Virus record (IMG/VR): IMGVR_UViG_3300050821_005343 | Coordinates: 1 to 64,000 of that record | Strand: one strand, 5' to 3' | DNA length: 64,000 nt | Source of the DNA: a virus | In this document: positions 38,185 through 47,758 of the stretch, one piece after another | How positions within the stretch are numbered: position 1 is the stretch's first letter | Layout: each line of letters begins with the position of its first letter | The notes under the pieces: generated by a model | The model's database searches: none | Told to the model about the DNA's origin: nothing | What the model saw: the letters and a program-made list of their open reading frames with translations, nothing else | Made by a program: the position numbers and the translations under genes

Positions 38185-41100
38185 CTCCGCAGCCGCCGGC
38201 CGCCCAAACATCTCCGCCGTCCAGCCCGACATAGACCGTACAAACGGCGCTATCTCGCCCTTATATTTCTCCCAGCCGCGCCGGAACGTAACCCCGGCCG
38301 GCCACGGCTGGGCGCGGACGACGTGCTTGGCCGACGGCTCCATTGGCACCCCGCATAGGATGATGCGCTCAAAGCCAAGCTTGCGGGCGATTTTGACCGA
38401 AAACAGGCCGCTTGAGCCGGCCCAGTCCTCGACGTGGTGCGTGACGTTCGGCCCGCTGCGGTGTGCCCAGACCTGAGATGGCGCCGGATGACCGTTGGCC
38501 TCACGGCGTTTAAGCCAGTCAGCTAGTTTGGTTGGGTGTAGGCTGACGGCGATGCAAGGGCCGGCCGCTTGTGGAATCATGTCGTTGATGACGAATCGGG
38601 TTACTTCGCAGCCGACGCAAAGCGCCTCGGCTTCGGCCAGCTCCTCTTTGACTCTCTCGGAGCCGCCGACCACGAGGGCGATCTTGCGGGTGGTGGGCGC
38701 GACCGGCGCGGCAACACGCCCCGGCTTTGTCGCCTCGAAGCACATGGACTCGATGCGGTTGAACTTGTCGCCAATGACGCGCCCATGGCCCTCCACGCCG
38801 CGCAGGGCGGAATGGCGGCTGATGCCCACCTGACACTGCTCAATCGCCTCAAAGCCAGCGTAGCGCAGCAGGTTGGACATTACGCTGGCGGTCCACGCCA
38901 TCTGGTGCCCGTGAGAGAACAGGATAGCCTTAAGCGCGCCCTTTAGCGTTCCGTCACCTCCGAATTTCTTGGCAAAGTCGAAATAGGCTTGGTCCGCCAT
39001 GTTGGCGATCTGCTCAACCGATGGCACGACCACTCGCAAAACGCCACCCGGAGCCAATACGCGGAACGCCTCTTCAAAGAATCCTATGGCTTGGTGGCAT
39101 GAGACGTGCTCTATGCAGTGCTCAATGAAAATGTAATAGGCGCTATTTTCTGCCCACGGCAGCGGCTGGGTTACGTCTACGTCCGCGTCGTGATTTAGCC
39201 AGCCGGATAGCTTGTTTGTGCCGCAACCGAGATTGAGGAGGAGACCGGCTTCGACCGCCGGTAAGACCCCCTTCCCTTCTTCGGACGGACCACACGCGGT
39301 CGATACTTGGGGGACCGCAGATCCTTGGCTACCGGGTTCCTTTTTCGCTGACATCGCATCTTCAAAGAACCTATCCGTAGCCCACACGTCATTGTGGCAG
39401 TGGGTGATCCAGTCCAAGCCTAAACTCAAAACATTGTCGTGCGTAATCTGATGCTTGTCGCCCCTCACGGCTTTAATCGGCAACAGAAACACATCTGATT
39501 TGATCAAGTTCGCTATTACAATTTCAGGCGTCGGAGCGACCCGCCTAGCCTTCCAGTTGTAATTCTGAATGAATCCTGAATCCCGGACATAAGCGGTCTT
39601 GAAAACCATTAGGCCGGTTTCAATCCAACCGGCTATGTCCTTCTTCATGCCGGATACTTTGGTCGTGCAGCACTCCCGCTGCGCCTGAAGCATTTGGTCG
39701 ATGAGGCCGTCCACCGGAAGGCGCAGCAGGGAGTCGCCCTCGACGTGCGCGACGTAGGTAAATCCCTCCTCGACGGCAATCTCCAGCCCCTTGCAGAAGG
39801 CGCGGCCCCAGCCGTCTTTGCCCCCGCGGCTGAGATGTCCGACATTGTCACCAAAGTCGAAAACTCGATATTGGACCGAAGGATGCTGCTTCTTCCATGC
39901 CTCGCTGACGAGGGGCAGCGGCGAGGCGCTGTCGACCAGCAAGAGCGGAGCGCCGGGGTTAAGCGCGCTGGTTAGCTCCAGCCATTGCTCAGTGAGCGTC
40001 TGGCGAGCATCGCTGTCGACGTAGGTTGTGGCGAAGATTAGGAGCGGGGAGGTCTGGGATCGTCGCTCCCCGCCCGCACAAGAAGCAATCACAGCGCCAA
40101 GATCCCCTTGGGTGTTCGCTGCGTATCCTGTGGCACCGTGTATATGCGCGAACTCGCGCACTTTGTCAAGTGCCGATGGCATATCAATCCGCTTGTCGCA
40201 AGGATGCCGTTCTGTGTGACAGTCGCACGGATTGACTGGATCAATACCCAGCGTCGGCGTTAGGTGGGCGCCGGCCGCTTGTGTCGTGCGGAAGCTTTCC
40301 CTCCCGCCGTAGACGACAACCGAAGGCAGTCCGACCGCTTGCGCCAGGACCGGAGCAAACCCGGCATTGAAGAAACCAATGTCGGCAATCGAGAACAAAG
40401 CCGCCATCGTCTCGAAATCAAGCTCACCGCTGTGTAACTTAACGTCGGCTGGCTGTTCTTCGCCGACTATCCACTCCAGCTTCGGCTCAAGGTCAGCAAT
40501 CGAGACAACGAAATACCCAGATCTAGCCGCTGCATAGAGCGCCGCATAGGCAGCCGAATCGGGGTTTCTGCTTTCACCGTTCCACTCCCGTCGACGAACA
40601 ACCGGCCGGTAGAGCATAAGCGGCTTGCCGCCCGTGTCCCACCCGGCCCGCAGCGCCTCGGCCTTCGCGCGCCATTCGGCCGGGATCGGCAACGAGAAGT
40701 CGCCCCGCTTACCCGCTAAGCCGCACTCGGCCATCATCGTCTCGAGGATAGAGCCGTAAATATCTATTTGCTCTTTTTTGTACCAAAGCTTGACGCGCCG
40801 AGCGTCCCCCGGTTCACGCGATGGTACTTTGAATAAATGCTGCTCGCGCTCGATCGTCTTGGATTGCGCGCGTAGTCTCGTCGACTTGAATGTTAGGTGA
40901 AGTCCCTCGGCGACGAGATCATGGTAGAGCTGCCAGTGGCACGTCGATAGCCAAACCTCGTGGGTTTGCATCAGCTCGCGCACGACGGCGCGCTGGTGCA
41001 AATTGTCGCCGATTCCCCACATGCCGTCGATGACAATGGCGGGCTTGGGCGTTCCTGGCGCGACCGCAGGCAGGACGAAGGGCGGCTGGGTGTCAACCGC

Positions 41101-41256
41101 CGTCACAACCATGCCGGAAGAGCGAAGCCGGTCGGCCTCCTTATCGACTAGCTCTACACCCTCAAGGGTCTTATGCGGCTGGAGATAGCGCTGTATGCTG
41201 CTCGCGTCATAGAATATGCGCAGGCTAGGGCTGGGGTTGCGGATGTTGTAGATCAT
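38164..41256 (-). CDS. 1030-residue multidomain glycan enzyme: GT9-like, GT2-like and methyltransferase domains
   Basis: At least four parts. Residues about 75-385: heptosyltransferase/GT9-like (IDGMWGIGDNLHQRAVVREL; SIADIGFFNAGFAPVLAQAV, GLPSVVVYGG). About 405-600: GT2/GT-A-like (LLIFATTYVDSDARQT, FTYVAHVEGDSLLRLP). About 690-830: SAM methyltransferase (LLLNLGCGTNKLSGWLNHD, EHCIEHVSCHQA, LAPGGVLRVVVPS). About 875-1020: a nucleotide-sugar-like or DUF115-like domain (KIALVVGGSERVK, IILCGVPME). Such a chain would build or modify a glycan. ATG overlaps the upstream stop. Confidence 0.8.
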   Translation of the reverse strand: MIYNIRNPSPSLRIFYDASSIQRYLQPHKTLEGVELVDKEADRLRSSGMVVTAVDTQPPFVLPAVAPGTPKPAIVIDGMWGIGDNLHQRAVVRELMQTHEVWLSTCHWQLYHDLVAEGLHLTFKSTRLRAQSKTIEREQHLFKVPSREPGDARRVKLWYKKEQIDIYGSILETMMAECGLAGKRGDFSLPIPAEWRAKAEALRAGWDTGGKPLMLYRPVVRRREWNGESRNPDSAAYAALYAAARSGYFVVSIADLEPKLEWIVGEEQPADVKLHSGELDFETMAALFSIADIGFFNAGFAPVLAQAVGLPSVVVYGGRESFRTTQAAGAHLTPTLGIDPVNPCDCHTERHPCDKRIDMPSALDKVREFAHIHGATGYAANTQGDLGAVIASCAGGERRSQTSPLLIFATTYVDSDARQTLTEQWLELTSALNPGAPLLLVDSASPLPLVSEAWKKQHPSVQYRVFDFGDNVGHLSRGGKDGWGRAFCKGLEIAVEEGFTYVAHVEGDSLLRLPVDGLIDQMLQAQRECCTTKVSGMKKDIAGWIETGLMVFKTAYVRDSGFIQNYNWKARRVAPTPEIVIANLIKSDVFLLPIKAVRGDKHQITHDNVLSLGLDWITHCHNDVWATDRFFEDAMSAKKEPGSQGSAVPQVSTACGPSEEGKGVLPAVEAGLLLNLGCGTNKLSGWLNHDADVDVTQPLPWAENSAYYIFIEHCIEHVSCHQAIGFFEEAFRVLAPGGVLRVVVPSVEQIANMADQAYFDFAKKFGGDGTLKGALKAILFSHGHQMAWTASVMSNLLRYAGFEAIEQCQVGISRHSALRGVEGHGRVIGDKFNRIESMCFEATKPGRVAAPVAPTTRKIALVVGGSERVKEELAEAEALCVGCEVTRFVINDMIPQAAGPCIAVSLHPTKLADWLKRREANGHPAPSQVWAHRSGPNVTHHVEDWAGSSGLFSVKIARKLGFERIILCGVPMEPSAKHVVRAQPWPAGVTFRRGWEKYKGEIAPFVRSMSGWTAEMFGRPAAAELATPIS

Positions 41257-42218
41257 GGCGTCGGGTAGGTTCCAGTGTATGCATTGGAAGCAACAGGCGG
41301 GCCGCCAAACTTGTAGAATCCCGTACCTGGGGACACTGAATAGATGCCGAAATTGTAGTCCGGCGGAGGATTTGGAACAAAATAGCCAGCAGCATCAAAA
41401 GATCCGCCGGGGAACCGCGCTCCCCCTACATAGCTCACCTGAAACATTGATGGCGTAGACGGCCAGACAACAGGTGTCGAGCCCGCTGTAGATTTATCAA
41501 CATTTAGGGTTAAGGAACCACCGCGGAATAAGCCAACCCGAGAATACGTCCCGCCCTCTATTACAGCAGGATGAAAGCCAATAAAAGAATACAGTGCGTC
41601 ATCTGTGGAGGGGGTCGTATCAAGGACGGTTGCGACAAAGTGCGTCGTGGATGTTGGCCCTGGATCGTTGAGCGGGTTTTTGGGCTTGATGGGGAACCGT
41701 GGGTCATTCTCGTCAAAAAAATAAATAGACTTGGAGTATAGACTAATGCCGACAGGAGAGGGCCACGGGCCGGTGGCTGTTTGAGGTTGGCTGCGGTCCT
41801 GAGATATGCCAGTACCCACAACAAGCTGCGTATATCCATCAGGCAGCTCTGGCGCCCCCGTTCCCCACACATAATCGGTCGTATCATCAGCCTGATCAGT
41901 TAGCGAAAACTGGACCGAGGATTGCAGGGAGCTAACGTCAAAAATAAATGTTCGGATATATTCGTTTTGGGTAAGATCGTCTACCGGGACGGGGATTGTT
42001 TGCAAGTTATTCAGAAGCTCAGCCCCCGAAGGGGCGTTATTGGTTATCGTAACACTTACCGGCTTAACGGTATTGAAGAGGGCTGGGTGAGCCACTGAAT
42101 TATTATTGATGATCAAATCAGACCACTCGAATATGACCAAAAGCAGATATGCCCCCCAATTGACGTTGACGATCATCTGAAGCGGGTCAAGCCTATACGG
42201 CGGATTGATCTTCGCCAT
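41253..42218 (-). CDS. virion-associated hypothetical protein, 321 residues
   Basis: Beta-rich protein with many Pro, Asn and Thr (QMIVNVNWGAYLLLVIFEWS near the N-terminus, then SVQFSLTDQADDTTDYVWGT). No signal peptide. Located between fibre-like proteins and the glycan enzyme, so probably a tail-tip or fibre-associated protein. Coupled to both neighbours. Confidence 0.65.
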   Translation of the reverse strand: MAKINPPYRLDPLQMIVNVNWGAYLLLVIFEWSDLIINNNSVAHPALFNTVKPVSVTITNNAPSGAELLNNLQTIPVPVDDLTQNEYIRTFIFDVSSLQSSVQFSLTDQADDTTDYVWGTGAPELPDGYTQLVVGTGISQDRSQPQTATGPWPSPVGISLYSKSIYFFDENDPRFPIKPKNPLNDPGPTSTTHFVATVLDTTPSTDDALYSFIGFHPAVIEGGTYSRVGLFRGGSLTLNVDKSTAGSTPVVWPSTPSMFQVSYVGGARFPGGSFDAAGYFVPNPPPDYNFGIYSVSPGTGFYKFGGPPVASNAYTGTYPTP

Positions 42219-43012
42219 CAGAGATGCACCGGCGTTAAATCGTTAGTGAGGCCGCCAGTCGTGACGGTGAACGACCCGCTCCCTCCGAGCGTGTTCAGGC
42301 GGAACGTCGAAGCATTGCCTGACAGCATGACGGCCGGGTGCCCTAATGCGGCGATGGCTGTCGATGGATTGACTGGTGCACCGCTTGCGTCGATGAACAG
42401 CCTGCGTGTTTCGAGCGGGATGTCTCCGCCGCTCTCAAGAAAGGAAATCCCCGGCCAGAATGAAAAGTCCGCCATTGAACCGAAATACGGATCGCTCTGT
42501 CCATCGTTGCCAACCCAAAATGGCAATCCGTTTGCCAATGGAATGACGTCCGTGTTCGTATCTGTTGTAAAAAGATCAATGACTTGCGCGTTATTAACGT
42601 AGAGCTGAAAGAAATGGGGCGGAGCACCAGTACCTTCCACGCTCCCAATCACATGGCACCACGCTCCAGCAATAAGAGTTGGGTTGCCACCAGTGTTGTA
42701 TCCCACCTGTATCGATCCGCTCGTCTCTGCTGCGATGAAATTAAGTTGTTCTGGTGTCCCCTGAATAGCGAAGTTAGTCCTTACATGAAAATAGTTACCG
42801 CCATTGGCGGTCGGGTCAACCACGAAAGGAACGGAAAAGCTTAAATCAGATGATGTTGGCCTAAACCATCCGGCAAAGCTGACGAAGTTGTTGTCGGTGC
42901 TTGTGAGCGAAGAATTGACCAACGTCGTTGTGCCGCCGAAGGTGACGGCGTTAGCCTGATAAGTGACGCCAGAGTGTCTGCGGCGTTCGCTGGCGGTAAT
43001 GCCGGGGATCAT
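42218..43012 (-). CDS. LamG/concanavalin A-like tail protein
   Basis: 264 residues. Jelly-roll pattern FVSFAGWFRPT, then LIAGAWCHVIGSVEGTGAPP, FQLYVNNAQVID, GSMADFSFWPG and a FIDASGAPVNPS end, as in phage LamG-domain proteins. Likely binds receptor glycans at the tail tip or decorates the fibre. Confidence 0.8.
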   Translation of the reverse strand: MIPGITASERRRHSGVTYQANAVTFGGTTTLVNSSLTSTDNNFVSFAGWFRPTSSDLSFSVPFVVDPTANGGNYFHVRTNFAIQGTPEQLNFIAAETSGSIQVGYNTGGNPTLIAGAWCHVIGSVEGTGAPPHFFQLYVNNAQVIDLFTTDTNTDVIPLANGLPFWVGNDGQSDPYFGSMADFSFWPGISFLESGGDIPLETRRLFIDASGAPVNPSTAIAALGHPAVMLSGNASTFRLNTLGGSGSFTVTTGGLTNDLTPVHL

Positions 43013-43013
43013 G

Positions 43014-43835
43014 CTATGCTCCGGATGTTGGCTCTAGGAGGCCGAACAGATCCCATTCGTCGGCGGCTACTTTCTTGATCGTGCAGGTCGCGCCCTCGGC
43101 CGCCGTCTCGTCAAGGAATCCGGTTACTCCGTTCAAGACTACGGGCGATGATCCAACAAAACTGATTCCGGCTGCATTCGCCTGCCGAAAATGGATTTCA
43201 GTTCCGATTGAAAAATTGACAGACGTATCAGCAGGGATGTGTACCGTGCAGCCGCTGGAGTTGGTCAGTCGATTGTAGGTGCCCGCGTCGGTGAGTGCGG
43301 GTGTGAATGACGTCCCGGTTTTAGTCTGGACCGGAGAGCCTGCAGCGCCGGGGGGCTCCCACGCCACGTCAAAGTCAGTTCCCGAAACCTTGGTCAGCAC
43401 TTCGCCGGTAGAGCCGCCTGTCGGCAGCGCCTCGCTTGGGTTACTCAGCAACAGTCCGTAAAAGTCAGAGCCGCTGCCGTTGTTGGCTCCAGGATCGAAG
43501 GTTCCATCGCTGGTATGGCCGATGAGTACAAGGTAGGTTGATCCACCTTCAGTGATAATGTCATTGGCGCTATAGACGGTGTCGGGCGCCCAAGCGCCGC
43601 GGAACGTGAAGGTCGCAGTCGGCAGGGTGACTGCCGGAAGAAAGGTGCCGTCGGTGAGTCGGGTCTGAAGTTGGTTGTTCGAGACCACCGCCATACTGGC
43701 GACGCCAGCGCCGGTCGCTGCTTTGGCGTTGATCAGCCCAACGAGAGTGAAGAAGTTCTCGTCGATCTGCGCAGCCGCAAGGTCGCTGCCCTGGCCGCCG
43801 CCCCATGCGCCGGGGGTTCTGTAGATGACCGTCAT
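43014..43835 (-). CDS. tail fibre-like protein
   Basis: 273 residues. FRGAWAPDTVYSANDIITEG, STYLVLIGHTS is the carbohydrate-binding (chitin-binding type 5/12-like) module common in phage fibres; later GEVLTKVSGTDFDVAWEPPG is the fibre 'GQVLTK..GTD.D..W' repeat. The N-terminus (TPGAWGGGQGSDLAAAQIDE) is typical of tail-attached fibre bases. Confidence 0.85.
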   Translation of the reverse strand: MTVIYRTPGAWGGGQGSDLAAAQIDENFFTLVGLINAKAATGAGVASMAVVSNNQLQTRLTDGTFLPAVTLPTATFTFRGAWAPDTVYSANDIITEGGSTYLVLIGHTSDGTFDPGANNGSGSDFYGLLLSNPSEALPTGGSTGEVLTKVSGTDFDVAWEPPGAAGSPVQTKTGTSFTPALTDAGTYNRLTNSSGCTVHIPADTSVNFSIGTEIHFRQANAAGISFVGSSPVVLNGVTGFLDETAAEGATCTIKKVAADEWDLFGLLEPTSGA

Positions 43836-43855
43836 TTAGTTTCCCGTTAATGCTA

Positions 43856-43911
43856 TTTTTAGCTTGACATGCAATCGCATTTGTGCGAGTGTGGCTTTGT
43901 TGAAACGGAGT
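43856..43911 (+). promoter_or_regulatory. rightward promoter and leader cassette (copy 2, decayed)
   Basis: Repeats the 37171 cassette: TTTTTAGCTTGACATG, a TCGCATTTGTGCGA palindrome in the spacer and GTTGAAACGGAG. The -10 is lost (AGTGTG in place of TATTGT). Confidence 0.65.
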
Positions 43912-43929
43912 TGATGACGCGGGTCTAGG

Positions 43930-44133
43930 GTGAAGGAAGCTAAAGCAAGAGCTGAATTATACCGCCGCTAACGCAAAGACTTCGTTTCAACATTGACCCA
44001 GACCGAGCAGGCAGACCAAATGCGCAAGCGCGCGAAACACAATCCTGATCACAACTGGCACGTATTCGCATATTACGACCACTTATTGGCGCTTAGAGCC
44101 TCCGCCAAGGTAGTCAAATCCAAAATGACCTAG
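43930..44133 (+). pseudogene. decayed moron gene behind cassette copy 2
   Basis: A 68-codon frame from GTG 43930 is interrupted by an in-frame TAA (43969-43971) and ends at 44131-44133. The part after the stop, from ATG 44020, reads MRKRAKHNPDHNWHVFAYYD and could still be made as 37 residues. The leader RBS now precedes only ATG ACG CGG GTC TAG. No homologue recognised. Confidence 0.5.
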
Positions 44134-44762
44134 GTCTGTTCTATGGCGTTCACTACGTCCTCGTTCTTCGGGACGTAATCGGACAATTGCCCGTTGACGG
44201 TCGGCGGGCTTGGAGGCGGTTCTGTCGCCATAGACGCATCGAAGGTCGGCACGGCTGCCCACAGCAGCTTGAAGTGGGTCGGAATCTCTGCCTGAAGAGA
44301 CTGGCTTGTGTCCTGCTGACCCGCGATCAGGACCGGATAATATTCGTCCCAATCAACCGGCTTGCTCATGTCTAGCGAGGAAACGTCAGTATTGTGGACC
44401 GTCACGACGTCGGCCTTCCGAAGGTCATTCGTGGCGCCGTTCTTAAAGGCGTAGTTGGTAGCCTGCCCGTTAACTGAACTCGTCAACTTCATCTTCTCAA
44501 TGATGTCGATATCAATGCTCTGCGTGCTGTCGTCGGGATTGGTGACGGTTAGCTTCGATGTTTTGCGTTGGGTGTTCGGGCCGTTGTCGCCTTTCCAACC
44601 ATCGGCCCATTTAAGGACGTGGTTGGTGTCTTGGCCGCCTGTACGGAAGTCTAAATCTGCATTGTCGATGCGCAGCACGTCCACCCAGACATCGCTGGTC
44701 GGGTCGTTGTTCTGGTAGATTCTGATTACGTGCGCCTTGCGGATTTGGTTGAGGAGGGGCAT
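44130..44762 (-). CDS. virion-associated hypothetical protein, 210 residues
   Basis: ATG 44762 with AAGG upstream. Soluble, mixed alpha/beta (LKWADGWKGDNGPNTQRKTS, DIDIIEKMKLTSSVNGQA). No domain recognised; position between tail hub genes and fibres suggests a tail-tip component or fibre chaperone. Confidence 0.65.
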   Translation of the reverse strand: MPLLNQIRKAHVIRIYQNNDPTSDVWVDVLRIDNADLDFRTGGQDTNHVLKWADGWKGDNGPNTQRKTSKLTVTNPDDSTQSIDIDIIEKMKLTSSVNGQATNYAFKNGATNDLRKADVVTVHNTDVSSLDMSKPVDWDEYYPVLIAGQQDTSQSLQAEIPTHFKLLWAAVPTFDASMATEPPPSPPTVNGQLSDYVPKNEDVVNAIEQT

Positions 44763-44805
44763 AATCCGCCTTGACATTGATCTAAAAGTTGCGTACCAAG
44801 CCTCG

Positions 44806-44887
44806 GCGCGCTACGCACGGGTCCAACGCCTCATCCGCAGTGGTGAGCGTGAGCCCTGAGTGATCAGGGCTTGCCAGCGTAGCGCGC
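44806..44887. repeat. long inverted repeat with nested hairpin
   Basis: GCGCGCTACGC (44806-44816) and its exact complement GCGTAGCGCGC (44877-44887) flank 60 bases that contain a second perfect hairpin, AGCCCTGA-GTGA-TCAGGGCT (44852-44871). No U-run follows on either strand, so a standard terminator is unlikely. It lies in the gap directly after the stop at 44889. A weak copy of the 15-bp motif (44789-44803) is next to it. Confidence 0.75.
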
Positions 44888-44888
44888 G

Positions 44889-45110
44889 CTAACCCGCCTG
44901 CTCAACCTCCACCGCCGCCTGATCACAGTAGAGCGATATGGTGCAGGAGAACGACGTGTTGAACGTCCGGACTGAGCCCACGGACGCCCCCTGCCCTGCC
45001 TTTACGATGATCGGCACTTGCGAGGACTGACCAGTCTGCGGCAGATAGAGGTCCGCAGGGGCGTTATTCGGAAGCTGGAAGAAGCGGACAAAGTCTTCTA
45101 TTGCGGCCAT
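44889..45110 (-). CDS. tail-associated hypothetical protein, 73 residues
   Basis: MAAIEDFVRFFQLPNNAPAD...; beta-rich with two Cys. ATG shares TAATG with the stop of the hub gene. Possibly a small tail-tip protein. Confidence 0.65.
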   Translation of the reverse strand: MAAIEDFVRFFQLPNNAPADLYLPQTGQSSQVPIIVKAGQGASVGSVRTFNTSFSCTISLYCDQAAVEVEQAG

Positions 45111-47758
45111 TACGGAGACCCCGCCGCTTCAAGATTAATGGTCTGCGGCAACACCAGCTTCGTCGTCTGAAGCGTGTAAGCGGCCGAGAACGGGCCGTTG
45201 GTCAGTGGTCTCATGGCTAGTTCATACCAAGGTCCGGTTCCCTGCGCAGCGGCGTCGTCAATTGCAGCTTGCACGGCGGGGAAGTTGGCCTCGGTATTGC
45301 TAATTGTGACTGAATTCTGTCCCGCCACGGTGATAGAAAAAGGAAATCCGTTGATCCCATCAAAGACTGCTTGCTGAAAGGCTTCCTCAATTACCAATGC
45401 TTCGGCGTCTAACGAGCCGTGGAATGTGCTGGTTAAGATCGCCTGATCAGCCGTGAGAGGAAACACCAGCCCATCGTCGGTTACCTGCGGGACTGGAGGC
45501 GTGTAGCCGACATCATCGGCCGCTGTAGCCAAAACCGCCCCAGTATAAGCCTGATATCCAGGCTGCGCGTAGCCAGTGCCCGCCGTGTATTGCGGCGTTC
45601 CGGCGGTGAACGAAAGATGGTCTCCGAGACCAATCGAGCAGCCGATTGTCACCTGCCCCTTGAAGACGGAGGTATCGCCATTGCCCAGGATCTTGTAGGC
45701 GATGACCTTGCCGCCGGCGACCCCACCTGGAATACGCGGGTCTGTTATCGTTGCGTTCACCCGGCATGACATAGTGACCATTTGCGACATGGGCGTTTCC
45801 CACGACGCCGTCACCGCACGCGCGCGCTTGCGCAACTTCGCCCTAGCGCGGCAGATCAGATTTTCTCTGCTGATCTTTCCCCGATCAGTCGTAAAATAAG
45901 CGCTCGCCCCCGTGAACCCCGGCCAACCGCCGATGGGAAGATTTACCCGGCCTATGTTTGTCCATTTAACAGTGCCGTCGGTTGTCACCGACCCAGGCGT
46001 CTCATCGAAGGTTGTATGAAATTCCCCGGTCTGCCCCGCCTGGGTGGCGATATACATGAACGCGCCGGTGGGGTTGGTGAAGGACTGGAAGGTCGCGGTG
46101 GCAGGATTGCCAGGACTGTCAACAGGGCCGCCGGCCATGCCGCCCTGAGTGCAGTCGAACATCAGTCCGCCAGGAACCGAAAGCCCATGAGAGAAGAGGT
46201 CGAACTCCGAAACCAGCACGCCGACCGGAGGCCAACTGAGTAGGCCTGGAGCTATCAAGCTATCCAGATCCTTGCCGATCATGGGCAACGGAACCAACAA
46301 AGTTCCAAGTCCAACATTGACTAGCCGGTTCCAATCTCCTGCCGACTCCGTTGGAGGAGTGCTTCCCAAGCTCGCCCAGATGACGCTGCCGTCGTTGGTC
46401 GTAGCCCCCGCGATATTTGAGAAGATGGGCTCAATGAGGCCCGCAGTACCCGCCTGAACCGCAATCTGTGTCGACGTCTGCCCTGGCACAAGCGGATTAT
46501 CGGGAAAGACCATCTCGCCGAGCGAGACCGGCTGTCCAGCAACGCTCGACCAGTTTAGCAAAGTCAATTCAGGCAGCGAAAGATTGCTGCTCGAAAGCGT
46601 TATTTGCTCTGTGTCCTCCGTCACCAGCGGGTCGGTGATGATCGGCTGTACGTCAGATTGTAACGTAAGGAACATCCACTCAGCGCGCTTACGCTTGGCC
46701 TTATAGATGATGCTTAAGTGATAGCTGACATTCCAACTCGCCGCCGTCATCTCGACCCAGTGAACTTTCGCTGGGATGTTGATCGGCGCCGGATCACCAT
46801 TGGCATCTACGGCATTGGGGTCGATGATGCCAACGACGTCTTGAAGGAATACGGTCTTGGTGATGCCGGGGATCTTAACGGCCGGATGGGAGTAGGAGAG
46901 CGACTGCGACATCACGTCGCCGTTATGATGGTGCTTCGCTAGATTCTGATAAGAAAATGTATAGGCAACATTACCCAGCGTGCTCGCCAACCGGAGCAGG
47001 GAATCCGCGTTGGCAGCCCAGCCGACGCCGACCGTGTATCCGCCGCCCAGTCCAGACCCCGTCTTGGGCCAATCCGAAATAAAGCCCTCACCCGTGTATG
47101 TCGTCATAGCGCCGGAAGTAACGGGGAAATTACCCTCGTATTCCTGGTCCCAGGTGACATTGGCTGCGACATTGACCGCAATCAGGGGCGGCTGGTCGAG
47201 ATGGACCTTGACGCTATCGTAGAACGCCGTTCCGCCGCCGAAGTTTATCGTCCCATCCTCGCCTATGAGGATGTCAGAGGCGGTTACATCCAGGCTAATG
47301 CGGTCGATGTGGTAGAGGGACGACCAACCTTCGAGGATGGTGTCAGGATCATCGCGCTTGGCTAGGGGAATCCATATGGGGTCGTAGTAAGGTGCGACTT
47401 TGAGTGTCTCGGCGACGAGTTGCTTGGCTTTAATGTAGTTGGTCGGCCGGGCGATGAATTTCATTTGCACGGTTTGATTGACTAGATCAGTTGGAACGCC
47501 AACTAGCCGGCCGAAGAATAGCGGCCAGACGTGCGACGTGGTCGGGTCTTCCCAGGCGAACCATGCCCAAAAGAGTCGACCCGGATTAAGGAATCCCTCG
47601 AATGGATTGGGAACCGTGATCGTCAGAGTGGGAAAGTTGCCTTCTGTGTGCTCGATGACGAAATCAAAAATGTTCTCGTCCCACACCTCAAACTCTGATG
47701 ACCAAATATTCTCAGTGGGTTCGACCCAGTGGAAGAAGAATGGACCAGCCACGGTCAC
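45110..47758 (-). CDS. large tail tip / hub protein, 882 residues
   Basis: Follows the tape measure and one small gene, the position of the tail hub in siphoviruses. N-terminal half has the DIFDF-type beta domains (FEVWDENIFDFVIEHTEGNF, PTLTITVPNPFEG). The middle holds two copies of a small module ending TTNDGSVIWASLG and TTDGTVKWTNIG, a carbohydrate-binding-like repeat. The C-terminus has a long beta region. It probably forms the central tip to which fibres attach. Confidence 0.75.
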   Translation of the reverse strand: MTVAGPFFFHWVEPTENIWSSEFEVWDENIFDFVIEHTEGNFPTLTITVPNPFEGFLNPGRLFWAWFAWEDPTTSHVWPLFFGRLVGVPTDLVNQTVQMKFIARPTNYIKAKQLVAETLKVAPYYDPIWIPLAKRDDPDTILEGWSSLYHIDRISLDVTASDILIGEDGTINFGGGTAFYDSVKVHLDQPPLIAVNVAANVTWDQEYEGNFPVTSGAMTTYTGEGFISDWPKTGSGLGGGYTVGVGWAANADSLLRLASTLGNVAYTFSYQNLAKHHHNGDVMSQSLSYSHPAVKIPGITKTVFLQDVVGIIDPNAVDANGDPAPINIPAKVHWVEMTAASWNVSYHLSIIYKAKRKRAEWMFLTLQSDVQPIITDPLVTEDTEQITLSSSNLSLPELTLLNWSSVAGQPVSLGEMVFPDNPLVPGQTSTQIAVQAGTAGLIEPIFSNIAGATTNDGSVIWASLGSTPPTESAGDWNRLVNVGLGTLLVPLPMIGKDLDSLIAPGLLSWPPVGVLVSEFDLFSHGLSVPGGLMFDCTQGGMAGGPVDSPGNPATATFQSFTNPTGAFMYIATQAGQTGEFHTTFDETPGSVTTDGTVKWTNIGRVNLPIGGWPGFTGASAYFTTDRGKISRENLICRARAKLRKRARAVTASWETPMSQMVTMSCRVNATITDPRIPGGVAGGKVIAYKILGNGDTSVFKGQVTIGCSIGLGDHLSFTAGTPQYTAGTGYAQPGYQAYTGAVLATAADDVGYTPPVPQVTDDGLVFPLTADQAILTSTFHGSLDAEALVIEEAFQQAVFDGINGFPFSITVAGQNSVTISNTEANFPAVQAAIDDAAAQGTGPWYELAMRPLTNGPFSAAYTLQTTKLVLPQTINLEAAGSP

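Noticed and set aside
44806-44887. Inverted repeat as a rho-independent terminator
   Set aside because: No U-run follows the stem on either strand.
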